Assembly: GCA_900548485.1 (NCBI GenBank)
Contig: URKL01000007.1
Location: 1 to 16,293 of the forward strand
DNA from: an uncultured Succinatimonas sp.
GTDB lineage: Bacteria; Pseudomonadota; Gammaproteobacteria; Enterobacterales; Succinivibrionaceae
Direction: 5' to 3'
Length of the DNA: 16,293 bases
In this document: one piece after another, positions 7,561 to 15,824 of the stretch
Layout of the letters: each line of letters starts with the position of its first letter
Position numbering within the stretch: the first letter of the stretch is position 1
Translations under genes and position numbers: made by a program
The notes under the pieces: model-generated
What the model was told of the DNA's origin: nothing
Seen by the model: the letters and a program-made list of their open reading frames with translations, nothing else
Databases searched by the model: none

Positions 7561-9696
7561 TTAAATCGCTGTTTTCTTTTTTTGTAACAAAACTCTGGCA
7601 CTGTTTAAAACCACACCTAAGGTAGTGGCATTATGTATAACAGATGACATTAATGGATTTATTACACCTAAGGCACCTAACATCATTGCTGCTGAATTTA
7701 AAGCAATGGTGGCGGCAAAATTCTGATGCACAAGATGCATAGTTGTCTTACTGATATTGATAAACTCAGGAATTTTTAAAGGATCTTCACTATTTATGGT
7801 GACATCAGCAGTCTCCATAGCTGTATCTGTACAGCCAGATCCCATGGCAACTCCTATATCAGAATAAGCTAAAGCAGGGGCATCATTGATACCATCGCCT
7901 ATCATTAAAACATTACCATTAGCTTGCTTATGTGCTACATATGAGGCTTTTTCCTCAGGTAAAACCTCTGCTTTAAAATCATCTAAAGCTAATTGCTCTG
8001 AGATAGATTTTGCAGCTCGCTTATTGTCTCCAGTCAACATCACTATTTCTTCGATGCCGCTATAGCGCAAGCGATTAATTGCTCGTTTAAATTCAGGTCT
8101 TATCTGATCACAGATCTCTAAAATAGCTACTAGATAACCTTGATAGGCAACATAAATTAAAGAGCTAGATTCAAAAGTTCCTTTAAAATCAAAACTATCT
8201 AAACCTAAAACCTCATGTTCTAGCATCATAATCTTAGAACCAACTAAGACTTCACCCCCATCAAGATCGTCAAATGGAGCTAAAGTGGCCTCAATACCAC
8301 GAGCAATAATAGTTTTAGATTTAAGATTATTAGGCATTAAAAGCTTGCGTTTTTTAAGCTCATCTAAAATAGATACAGCTAAAGGATGCGATGAATGCAT
8401 CTCAGCTCCAGCAGCTAATTTTAAAACCGTATCTTCGTCTAGATTTGAAGTAAGCTTTATCTTTGTAATTGAAGGTTTACCTGTAGTAATTGTTCCGGTT
8501 TTATCTAAAACTATGGTATCAATTTCACTGGCCTTTTCTATGTAGGAACCACCTTTAACTAATATGCCACTCTTAGCTGCACGACTTATAGAAGCTGACA
8601 TAGCTGTAGCTGTAGAGAGTTTTAATCCACAAGAAAAGTCAATAAAGAGCATGTTTAAAACTCTTTGCCAATCTTTAGTAAATAAATAAACTATAGCTGC
8701 ACTTATAAAAGAGATCGGAACTAAGGCCGTAGACATCTTATCGGCATAATTTTGAATCGGTGCACGTCTGTTTTGCGCATCTTCGATCATGTGTACAATC
8801 CTTGCTAAAGAGGTATCATCTCCTACCTTTTCAACAGAAATTACAAGATCTCCTAAACGAATATTAGAACCAGCAAAAACCCGATCGTTGATATTTTTTT
8901 CAACAGGAATGGACTCTCCGGTAATGGCGGCTTGATCGACTGCAGCTTTTCCCGAAATTACACGACCATCAACACAGATTTTCTCGCCTGTATGTATAGA
9001 AATCTGCATACCAGGTTTAACCTGTTCGATAGGAACTTTAACATCAACACCATCTTCATTTTTAATCCAAACCTCTTGTACATCTAAAGCAACTAAGGAG
9101 GATATATTCTGTCGCGCCTTCTGTGCCGCTAAGGTTGTCAGCATCTCAGAAAAATTTGACAAGGCTAAAACAGTAAAAGATGATTCGGGACGTTTTGCTA
9201 TCACTGATGACAAAACCGCTGTCATAGTTAAAGTATCTGCATTAGGACGTTTTTCTTTAAAAGCCTCTAAAATGCCCTCTCGAATCAAATTTTCTGACAT
9301 CAATAGTACACATAGAGATCTAAGATAAACACTTGCTGCAAAAGCTGTAGGATTAGATCTCTTTAAAATTTCAAAAAATACAAAGAAACCTAATGACATC
9401 AACGCCGAACGTTTATGTTCTTGCAATTCTTTTGAAATATTAGAAGACTTAACTTTAGCTAATTCTTTTGCTTGTACAGTGACAGCTTTAGTTTTGGTGA
9501 TAAGTTTATTTCCCAAAAGCTTAGATAACTCTAAGGCAATCTTCGCATAAGAGCTATCTTTATCAGTCCACAATACAATATTGCCATGAGCACAACTTAC
9601 AGCTTTCACATCTAAACGAGCTCTAATTAGAGCCTCTAATTTAGAGGCGGAGCGATAATCTAAATTTATCCCTAAGGGAAATTTATAACTTTTCAT
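7561..9696 (-). CDS. P1B-type heavy-metal-translocating ATPase
   Basis: Integral inner-membrane pump (711 aa) that exports or moves a metal cation using ATP. In order: an N-terminal HMA-like domain (about 1-70) without CxxC, membrane helices at about 97-135 and 155-195, the actuator loop TGES (259-262), helices at about 322-365, the phosphorylation motif DKTGT (Asp398), the P1B marker SHP (437-438), TGDN (555-558), GDGINDAP (600-607) and final helices to about 705. The membrane motif that usually reads CPC, CPH or SPC is SCGLKLST at 355-362, so there is no proline and only one cysteine. The substrate therefore cannot be read from the usual subgroup rules; a divalent metal is likely. It sits 8 nt after the 199-aa HMA_2 gene and before two tiny membrane proteins. 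Confidence 0.92.
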   Translation of the reverse strand: MKSYKFPLGINLDYRSASKLEALIRARLDVKAVSCAHGNIVLWTDKDSSYAKIALELSKLLGNKLITKTKAVTVQAKELAKVKSSNISKELQEHKRSALMSLGFFVFFEILKRSNPTAFAASVYLRSLCVLLMSENLIREGILEAFKEKRPNADTLTMTAVLSSVIAKRPESSFTVLALSNFSEMLTTLAAQKARQNISSLVALDVQEVWIKNEDGVDVKVPIEQVKPGMQISIHTGEKICVDGRVISGKAAVDQAAITGESIPVEKNINDRVFAGSNIRLGDLVISVEKVGDDTSLARIVHMIEDAQNRRAPIQNYADKMSTALVPISFISAAIVYLFTKDWQRVLNMLFIDFSCGLKLSTATAMSASISRAAKSGILVKGGSYIEKASEIDTIVLDKTGTITTGKPSITKIKLTSNLDEDTVLKLAAGAEMHSSHPLAVSILDELKKRKLLMPNNLKSKTIIARGIEATLAPFDDLDGGEVLVGSKIMMLEHEVLGLDSFDFKGTFESSSLIYVAYQGYLVAILEICDQIRPEFKRAINRLRYSGIEEIVMLTGDNKRAAKSISEQLALDDFKAEVLPEEKASYVAHKQANGNVLMIGDGINDAPALAYSDIGVAMGSGCTDTAMETADVTINSEDPLKIPEFINISKTTMHLVHQNFAATIALNSAAMMLGALGVINPLMSSVIHNATTLGVVLNSARVLLQKKKTAI

Positions 9697-9704
9697 ACTC
9701 TGAC

Positions 9705-10304
9705 CTAATTTTGTTGAGATTCAGCATTTAAAATTTTGCGTGGATCTGGATGAGACTGGCGCATTAACAGTGCTAAACCCCATAAAAACAATTGCGGTCC
9801 TGCAGGCCTATCCCCTTTTAAGAAAATACGATTTAAGCCATAAGCAAATAAAGCTAATCCGGCCATGCGACTTAAGAACACAGGCTCAGTGTGATTGAAA
9901 ACACCAGTTACCTTTTTCTTTGCATATCTGAAGGTGTCATTGATATTATCAGAGACTGTAAGCATCCTTGTGGGAATAATGGTACGTTCTTGAACCGCAT
10001 GTTTTCCTGATAAATGGTGAGATAATGCATCAAAAAGCGCATCTATATAGGCCTCATCTTGATCATAGGTAACTATAATTGAGCCTGTAATAGGACTTAC
10101 ACTCACTGTTTTGATTCCAGGAAAATCAGCAATTAGATTTTCTAGAACTTGGCAAAGTTCAACTTGGTTTTTGATATTTTTGCAGGTATAGCGACGTCTG
10201 TTTTTTATGCGACTGGCGATAACCATACCAGCGTTGCCATCAAAAATATGGCGAATAGTTTCACCTACAATCTTGCCAGCCATAAAAGGATTCATATTCC
10301 TCAT
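9705..10304 (-). CDS. HMA_2-like domain membrane protein (199 aa)
   Basis: Residues about 45-100 resemble the HMA_2 type of heavy-metal-associated fold (FPGIKTVSVSPITGSIIVTY), with the characteristic tGSiivtY strand but no CxxC metal-binding pair. A hydrophobic segment at about 145-180 (two short helices around an FLKGDRPAGP turn) suggests membrane anchoring. The ATG at 10302-10304 has an AGGAG ribosome-binding sequence and lies 3 nt past the preceding stop. Such proteins are often encoded beside P1B ATPases. A role as partner or regulatory domain of the pump is inferred. Confidence 0.8.
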   Translation of the reverse strand: MRNMNPFMAGKIVGETIRHIFDGNAGMVIASRIKNRRRYTCKNIKNQVELCQVLENLIADFPGIKTVSVSPITGSIIVTYDQDEAYIDALFDALSHHLSGKHAVQERTIIPTRMLTVSDNINDTFRYAKKKVTGVFNHTEPVFLSRMAGLALFAYGLNRIFLKGDRPAGPQLFLWGLALLMRQSHPDPRKILNAESQQN

Positions 10305-10307
10305 CTT

Positions 10308-10622
10308 TTATTTCTCCTGCTTGTATTTAACGCTAGCACCTTCAAGAAAACGTCCCAAAAAGCTGTCTTTCTCAACACTCTTGCTCTCATATTCAATGAT
10401 TACTGAGCCTGTAATGCGGTTAATGCTGAATTTTTTGATATCTTTTAATTCACTAAGACGCTCATAGATAGTTGTGTAAATTGCATCGTTTTTACATAGT
10501 TCTTTGTAAACAACGCGAATGCGTCCTGGAATCATATGTGCAATGACTATCTTATTTAAGATGAAACTGACATCATCATAAGGAAGGCCTACTTTTTTTA
10601 GAAGATTTTTAAAAACAGCCAT
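10308..10622 (-). CDS. HMA_2-like small protein (104 aa)
   Basis: First gene of the operon. It contains the HMA_2 signature IAHMIPGRIRVVYKEL near residues 28-43 and the closing strand ITGSVIIEY near 84-92, again without a CxxC pair. There is no membrane segment, so it is likely a cytoplasmic, ferredoxin-fold domain. It pairs with the 199-aa protein and the N-terminal domain of the ATPase, so the operon encodes three HMA-like domains that all lack the classical cysteines. The function is unknown beyond a link to the pump. Confidence 0.8.
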   Translation of the reverse strand: MAVFKNLLKKVGLPYDDVSFILNKIVIAHMIPGRIRVVYKELCKNDAIYTTIYERLSELKDIKKFSINRITGSVIIEYESKSVEKDSFLGRFLEGASVKYKQEK

Positions 10623-10642
10623 CTAAAGTGTCCTAGGGGTAA

Positions 10643-10664
10643 AATTGATCGTGATCACATTATA
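10643..10664 (-). promoter_or_regulatory. Probable operon promoter -10 with overlapping CRP/FNR-like site
   Basis: On the minus strand a TATAAT hexamer lies at 10659-10664, about 40 nt before the first ATG of the metal operon. No good -35 hexamer is visible. Immediately downstream is a palindrome: on the plus strand TTGAT-CGTG-ATCAC (10645-10658) matches 9 of 10 fixed positions of the FNR consensus TTGAT-N4-ATCAA, and the minus strand reads TGTGATCACGATCAAT, also close to CRP. Centred near the expected +1, it would suit repression by a CRP/FNR-family regulator. Confidence 0.45.
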
Positions 10665-10951
10665 AGTTCGCCATAGCTAACTATAGCACATGTTTTTGCA
10701 TAAAATTAAATAAAATTTATTATTAAAGACTCATTTAAGATACAGATATAAAAGAAAAAAAATAAAATTTAACTTTTATCTATAAGATTTATATATATAT
10801 TTTTATTAAAAATACATTCATTTTTAGAAAAAACGTATGTTTGCCCCGAACTTTATTTGCACTCAAATGGTTAATGCTCCGCAATACTTTAAGCTAGAAT
10901 GCTATACTAAAATTCATTACACCTTTTTTATAAAAGAACTAAATTAAAACT
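10665..10951. other. Divergent intergenic region, metal operon / asnA
   Basis: Very AT-rich spacer between the divergent metal operon and asnA, including an alternating AT tract near 10790-10800. For asnA a -10-like TATACT is at 10903-10908, about 45 nt before the start codon, with no clear -35. A 36-codon reading frame at 10837-10947 ends just before asnA but contains that -10 and has no ribosome-binding site, so it is probably not a gene. I see no RNA gene. Confidence 0.4.
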
Positions 10952-11989
10952 ATGAGTAAAGTAATAAAACCAATTGATTATCAGGCATTTTTAGATCCCT
11001 GCCAAACTGAACATGGTATTAAGTTAATTAAGGATTTTTTCCAATTAAATCTTGCTACCTCTTTAAGATTACGTCGTATTACAGCTCCTTTATTTGTTTT
11101 AAAAGGTTTAGGTATAAATGACGATCTCAACGGCATTGAACGTGCTGTAACCTTCCCTGTCAAAGATCTAAATGATGCAAAAGCTGAGGTTGTACATTCA
11201 TTAGCTAAGTGGAAGCGTTTATCTTTAGCTGAATATAAAATCGCTAAAGGTTTTGGTATCTATACTGATATGAATGCTATTCGTGCTGATGAGGAATTAG
11301 ATAACCTTCATTCCCTCTATGTCGATCAATGGGACTGGGAAGTTGTTGTTGGTAAAGAAGATCGTACCTTAGCCTATTTAAAGAAAGTCGTAAATCGTAT
11401 TTATAGCGCTATCTTAAGAACTGAGTACTTAGCTTGCGAAGCCTTCCCAAGCTTAAAACCTTTCTTACCTGAGAATATTACTTTTATTAGCAGTGAAGAA
11501 TTATTACAAATGTATCCTGATAAAACTCCTAAAGAGCGTGAAGATGCAATTTGTAAAAAATATGGTGCTGTATTTTTAACTGGTATCGGTTGCAAGCTTT
11601 CAAATGGCGAAAAACACGATGGCCGTGCTCCTGACTATGATGATTGGTCAACTGTCAATGAAGCAAATCAGATAGGTTTAAACGGTGATATCTTAATTTG
11701 GTACCCTATTTTAAATCGTTCCATTGAACTCTCTTCTATGGGTATTCGTGTAGATAAAGAAGCTTTATTACGTCAGCTTGATCTTGAAAACAAAAACGAT
11801 CGCAAAGAGCTTTATTTCCATAAAAAGCTTTTAAATGACGAGTTACCTTTATCTATTGGTGGCGGTATCGGTCAAAGCCGTTTATGTATGGTGCTTTTAC
11901 ATAAAGCTCATATCGGTGAAATTCAAGCTAGTATTTGGCCTGATGAAATGCGCAAAGAGTGCAAAGATTTAGGCATGAACCTTATCTAA
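10952..11989 (+). CDS. asnA: Aspartate--ammonia ligase (asparagine synthetase A)
   Basis: Ammonia-dependent asparagine synthetase: aspartate + NH3 + ATP gives asparagine + AMP + PPi, in the cytoplasm. It has the class II aminoacyl-tRNA-synthetase-like fold. Family blocks are visible at DQWDWE (125-130), GLNGDILIWYP (242-252), ELSSMGIRVD (259-268) and the nucleotide-binding SIGGGIGQSRL (301-311). It is 345 aa, against about 330 aa for E. coli AsnA. The ATG at 10952 has only a weak upstream ribosome-binding sequence. It is monocistronic, divergent from the metal operon, and ends at a clear terminator. Confidence 0.97.
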   Translation: MSKVIKPIDYQAFLDPCQTEHGIKLIKDFFQLNLATSLRLRRITAPLFVLKGLGINDDLNGIERAVTFPVKDLNDAKAEVVHSLAKWKRLSLAEYKIAKGFGIYTDMNAIRADEELDNLHSLYVDQWDWEVVVGKEDRTLAYLKKVVNRIYSAILRTEYLACEAFPSLKPFLPENITFISSEELLQMYPDKTPKEREDAICKKYGAVFLTGIGCKLSNGEKHDGRAPDYDDWSTVNEANQIGLNGDILIWYPILNRSIELSSMGIRVDKEALLRQLDLENKNDRKELYFHKKLLNDELPLSIGGGIGQSRLCMVLLHKAHIGEIQASIWPDEMRKECKDLGMNLI

Positions 11990-12002
11990 GTCTATTTTTA
12001 AG

Positions 12003-12031
12003 TTCACCTCCTTTTTAGGAGGTGAATTGTT
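12003..12031 (+). terminator. asnA terminator
   Basis: Perfect 9-bp stem, TTCACCTCC (12003-12011) with GGAGGTGAA (12018-12026), a six-base loop TTTTTA and a TTGTTT tail. It lies between the convergent asnA and the 830-aa gene. It serves asnA; the minus-strand side lacks a T-run, so any effect on the opposing operon is weaker. Confidence 0.85.
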
Positions 12032-14523
12032 TACAAGCTATTATTTTTATTTTTTTCTTTAATTCTGCGACTTAAGAAAACTGTAGCAAAGACTAAAACT
12101 ATACAACCGCCTAAACTTAAATAAATTCTCCATAAAGGCAATTTTTCGTAAAACATGATCTTACGTGCCCCGACAAAATCACCAATTCGACAACCTCTAG
12201 CAGTGCATTTAATTTTGCGTCCCATAAGTCCTGATTTATGCCAAAGGTGACTTGGAAAATATACTGAAATTTTATAAGGTGCTAAAAGATTATTAGCGTT
12301 AACTACAAACTTTGAAATATAACTTAAAAGTGTCTTAGGATCGGCATTAAATTGTTTAATCTGAGCATAGCTTAAACATGGTTCAATATGAATTTGACCT
12401 GTATTAGTAGCTAAATATCTTTTAATAACAATATTATCTAAGATATTACCTTCTTCATCGGTATCGACTTTTATAATCGAGTTTTGAGCGATAAAAGCAT
12501 TTTTATTTACCGTAAAGATATTCCCTCGCCCATCAGCTAAATTCAAAGCAGCGCCATTATCAAGATAAAGAGAATCTACAATATGCACCTCTTTATCTTT
12601 AGACGATAAATGTAACGAAGCATCTGATACTGTTAGCCTTTTAACCTCAATACGACCTTTAACCGAAGTAACCCCACCTAAGACATTGAGTATTAAATTT
12701 TTACCCTTAATATTGCCATTGATATCAATAAGGGCTTTAGAATTTCCACTATCAAGATCGGACATTGGTCCGTGCGTAGAATCATGAGATCTGATACTAC
12801 CGAAGTTTAGCGTAGTACATAATTTTTCAAAAAAGCTCTTATTTCCTTGATAATCTAAGAAATTGGCCTGAGGTTTTAACTGAAAACGAGCTGGTAATAA
12901 TTGCGGATTTTTCTTATCAAGATAAATCCAATCACCATCAATATAGGGACTGTAATCACTGATAATATCTCCCTTTACCGTAGCTCTATCTAAAAAATTT
13001 ATCTCTTTAACCCAAGCAGTATCACCAATATAGATGGCAGCTTTTTGACCGATTAAAGATCCTGAGACATTCATAACAGACACTAAAGGACCTTTAAGTT
13101 CTGCAGGAACTTCTAAAGCTGAAGCTTGTCTTTTTGAGAGTATGTCATTGCTATAATCATTGCTTCTAACGCGCACAAACGAGCCTTGATATTCATGAGC
13201 ATCTGTACGCATGTTTTCTTTAAAATCTAAAGCTACCGCGACACCATCATTGCGGTTTGCTGAGACAAAACCATTAATATCTAATTCAGTATTTGAACCA
13301 TAGTTAACTGCAATACCTGTAGAGTTAATACCATTTTCAATGATTACAGATTGCTTAGGCAGGATTAAACTATTGCCAACACCATCAATACGCACACCTG
13401 TAGCTCCATAACCTACAGAGGCAATTGCCGCTTGCTGTCTTACCTCATTATAATTGCCATAGACATGCGTACCAACACTCAAAGGGACTGAGGAAACCTT
13501 ATCCTCATCATAAATTTTAAGGCTATTATCCCAGGAAAAATAACCTTTATTTAAGACAATTTTCTGGCGCTCATCAACAGTTCCCGAGCTATATATACTA
13601 TTGCCATAATAAAGTTGAGGAATAATGCTAAAACCAAGATCATGCAAGGCTGCAAGCTCTATCTCAGAGTAAAAATCGTAATTGACAAACTCGCTATCTG
13701 ATAACAGGGTATTGCGTAGTTTAAACTCGCAACTGCCATCTTTATTTATAACCGTATATAAAGGAAAATTAACAACTTTATCTTTTTTTCCATGCACGTA
13801 ATTTAAAATCTCAAGAGCTTCTGATTTAAACTCAAAAAGATTACATTCTGAACTTTTGCAATTAGAAAAAAGATCTATATATTTATCTTGAGGTTTTATA
13901 TTGCGATCAAGCTCTAATGAATAAAGGTGCTCATCTACAGGCGAAAGCACTTGAGTAAAGCCCTGCGAATTTGCATAACTTCTAAAACCTAATAATTGGG
14001 GCAAGCCACGATATAAATGGTAATTTAAAAGATTTTCATTAGTTAAAAGCTTTGCAGAGGCTTCAAATAAAGGTTCATAATCAGATCTTATACATTTACC
14101 CTTGTATTTGGCCTCAAAAAATCCTAAGCCTTTACATTCTCCTTCCTGATAAAAACCATCAAAAAGCTTAAATTGCTCTTTAAAATTCCCCTCATAAAAA
14201 ATAAAAGGTAGCTTGATTTTTTCTTGATGATCTATTGAAGAAAAAAGCCTTGATAACATAATTAAAGAGACATTATTAGAATTGACTGCCTCTAATTTTA
14301 AGTTTTTTAAGCCTTGTTTATTCTCAGGGGCGTAAGAACTTTTAAGATCTACAATATCTTCATAATTTACAATTTCAAAAATATTGCCATTGCGTTGTAA
14401 TTGACCAGATGCTTCTTTAGCTTGATATAAAAGTTTAGGAAGCATACTGCTATCATGAATCTCAGCTCCTTTAGCTAAAGCTGTAGAAATACATAGAAAA
14501 GCAATGACAATCTTTTTTAACAC
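12031..14523 (-). CDS. Unidentified exported protein with autotransporter-like beta-helix and C-terminal membrane anchor
   Basis: 830 aa. The N-terminal signal peptide (KKIVIAFLCISTALAKGA) is likely cut near residue 18-20. Residues about 25-300 form an unassigned, cysteine-containing domain; the end of it (ELAALHDLGFSI, 289-300) recalls a block seen before the passenger of some autotransporters, but no HExxH motif is present. From about 320 to 720 there are beta-strand/turn repeats with many Gly, Asn and Asp (for example NGINSTGIAVNYGSNTELDI at 398-417), typical of a right-handed beta-helix passenger. There is no outer-membrane beta-barrel. Instead a hydrophobic helix at about 799-818 is followed by RRIKEKNK, so the protein probably stays anchored in the inner membrane facing the periplasm. 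The start is GTG (14521-14523) with an AGGA sequence upstream. It lies 8 nt after the L,D-transpeptidase gene, so the two are co-transcribed. Confidence 0.75.
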   Translation of the reverse strand: MLKKIVIAFLCISTALAKGAEIHDSSMLPKLLYQAKEASGQLQRNGNIFEIVNYEDIVDLKSSYAPENKQGLKNLKLEAVNSNNVSLIMLSRLFSSIDHQEKIKLPFIFYEGNFKEQFKLFDGFYQEGECKGLGFFEAKYKGKCIRSDYEPLFEASAKLLTNENLLNYHLYRGLPQLLGFRSYANSQGFTQVLSPVDEHLYSLELDRNIKPQDKYIDLFSNCKSSECNLFEFKSEALEILNYVHGKKDKVVNFPLYTVINKDGSCEFKLRNTLLSDSEFVNYDFYSEIELAALHDLGFSIIPQLYYGNSIYSSGTVDERQKIVLNKGYFSWDNSLKIYDEDKVSSVPLSVGTHVYGNYNEVRQQAAIASVGYGATGVRIDGVGNSLILPKQSVIIENGINSTGIAVNYGSNTELDINGFVSANRNDGVAVALDFKENMRTDAHEYQGSFVRVRSNDYSNDILSKRQASALEVPAELKGPLVSVMNVSGSLIGQKAAIYIGDTAWVKEINFLDRATVKGDIISDYSPYIDGDWIYLDKKNPQLLPARFQLKPQANFLDYQGNKSFFEKLCTTLNFGSIRSHDSTHGPMSDLDSGNSKALIDINGNIKGKNLILNVLGGVTSVKGRIEVKRLTVSDASLHLSSKDKEVHIVDSLYLDNGAALNLADGRGNIFTVNKNAFIAQNSIIKVDTDEEGNILDNIVIKRYLATNTGQIHIEPCLSYAQIKQFNADPKTLLSYISKFVVNANNLLAPYKISVYFPSHLWHKSGLMGRKIKCTARGCRIGDFVGARKIMFYEKLPLWRIYLSLGGCIVLVFATVFLSRRIKEKNKNNSL

Positions 14524-14531
14524 CGCATATC

Positions 14532-15455
14532 CTAAAATTTAGCCGGATTTAATAGTACCGGACGTCCTGAACGCTCATGTAAAGCTTGCTTTAAGATATC
14601 TTGATCGATTTCTGGATTATTAAAGAAATCTAGATCTTCTTGAGTAAACTCAAATGGAGTATTACTATCGAAATTTTCAAACTCCTCTTCAGAGCGAGAA
14701 AGTGGCTGATGAACTTCAATATAAATACTGCCATTAGGTTCAATGGCGTATTTAATTGCACGGTTTATAAACTGCACCCGTGTACCTACCGGTACCTTGT
14801 GGAATAAGGTTTCATTATCTTCATTACGCAAACGCACACAACCATGGCTTACACGCAAACCAATACCAAATTCAGCATTAGTACCATGTATGGCATAAAG
14901 ACGGCCTATGTATAAAGCATAAAGCCCCATAGGATTATCAGGACCAGCAGGAACTACAGCAGGTAAAATCTCTCCTTGAGCTGCATATTCAGCACGCATT
15001 GCTGCAGTTGGAGTCCAAGTTGGATTTGCTTTTTTACGCTCAACTTTTGTAACCCAATTTTTAGGGGTATCTTTGCCTAACTGACCAATACCGATAGGAT
15101 AGACCTCAACAACATTGTCGTGATAATAAAAAAGTCGCATCTCAGCTGTATTTAAAATAATCCCCTCATGAACAGTATCAGGCAAAATCAAACGATTAGG
15201 AATGACAAGAGAAGTTCCCTTTAAAGGAACAATTGGATCTACCTCAGGATTAGCTTCGATCATATTAGATAAACCTAAAGAGTATTTAGCAGCTACATAC
15301 TCTAAGGTAGTGGTTCCAGATTTTTCGATATTGTAGACCTGCTCTTCACCATAAAGTCGCTCCCCTGTCTTTAAGGTAAATTGAGTATGGGCCATCACTA
15401 CTGATGTAAATGCTAAGAGACCTAGACCCAACACAGATTTTTTAATATTGTTCAT
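14532..15455 (-). CDS. L,D-transpeptidase with LysM and YkuD domains
   Basis: Periplasmic cell-wall enzyme (307 aa) of the ErfK/YbiS/YcfS/YnhG type, which makes L,D bonds in peptidoglycan or attaches a lipoprotein to it. The signal peptide covers residues 1-22 (cleavage after VMA). A LysM-like peptidoglycan-binding segment spans about 40-87 ([20 protein letters not shown] to VIPNRLILP). The YkuD catalytic domain spans about 96-232, with YAIHGTN (His190) and the active-site SHGCVRL (Cys206). After the domain there is an acidic C-terminal tail of about 60 residues. First gene of the two-gene operon. Which of the E. coli Ldt activities it has cannot be told from sequence. Confidence 0.95.
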   Translation of the reverse strand: MNNIKKSVLGLGLLAFTSVVMAHTQFTLKTGERLYGEEQVYNIEKSGTTTLEYVAAKYSLGLSNMIEANPEVDPIVPLKGTSLVIPNRLILPDTVHEGIILNTAEMRLFYYHDNVVEVYPIGIGQLGKDTPKNWVTKVERKKANPTWTPTAAMRAEYAAQGEILPAVVPAGPDNPMGLYALYIGRLYAIHGTNAEFGIGLRVSHGCVRLRNEDNETLFHKVPVGTRVQFINRAIKYAIEPNGSIYIEVHQPLSRSEEEFENFDSNTPFEFTQEDLDFFNNPEIDQDILKQALHERSGRPVLLNPAKF

Positions 15456-15824
15456 CTTTAATACCCGATAGATTGCTTTTTCTTTAACTATTTATTCAAA
15501 GCTAACTACGTCTATTTTACTATTTTTCTTTAACATTTAAACAATTAGTCAATTTGTACTTAACTTTTTTAAATCTAGCCTCATCTTGTCAAAAAAAATT
15601 TTTTGTACCTAAGCTTCTCAAAAAAGCGTAAAATTAGCCCGCAAAATCAGCACAATCTAGCCAAATAGACATATTGCACAAAATTAAAGCAGTATAAAAC
15701 AAAGTTATTTAAATAAAATTCAATAAGATAAACTATATTGCCAAGAAGTTTACAAATAAAGATTGCCATACTACTGGTACAGCTTTAATTTTAATTTATA
15801 CAAACAAATAACGCGGAGGCAGTT
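15456..15824. other. Divergent intergenic region, ldt operon / D-lactate dehydrogenase
   Basis: AT-rich spacer holding the promoters of two divergent units. On the plus strand TTGCCA (15763-15768), a 17-bp spacer and TAATTT (15786-15791) form a weak promoter candidate for the dehydrogenase gene. A TTGACA sits on the minus strand near 15586-15591 but lacks a good -10 at proper spacing. The A8T6 run at 15591-15604 may be intrinsically curved. I see no RNA gene or terminator. Confidence 0.4.

Noticed and set aside
10149..10467. Two overlapping plus-strand open frames opposite the HMA_2-like genes.
   Set aside because: They overlap each other and lie antisense to two tightly spaced genes with good ribosome-binding sites and recognisable domains.
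10837..10947. 36-codon reading frame ending 4 nt before the asnA start, a possible leader peptide.
   Set aside because: It has no ribosome-binding site, contains the likely asnA -10 hexamer, and has no run of Asn or Asp codons or attenuator hairpin.
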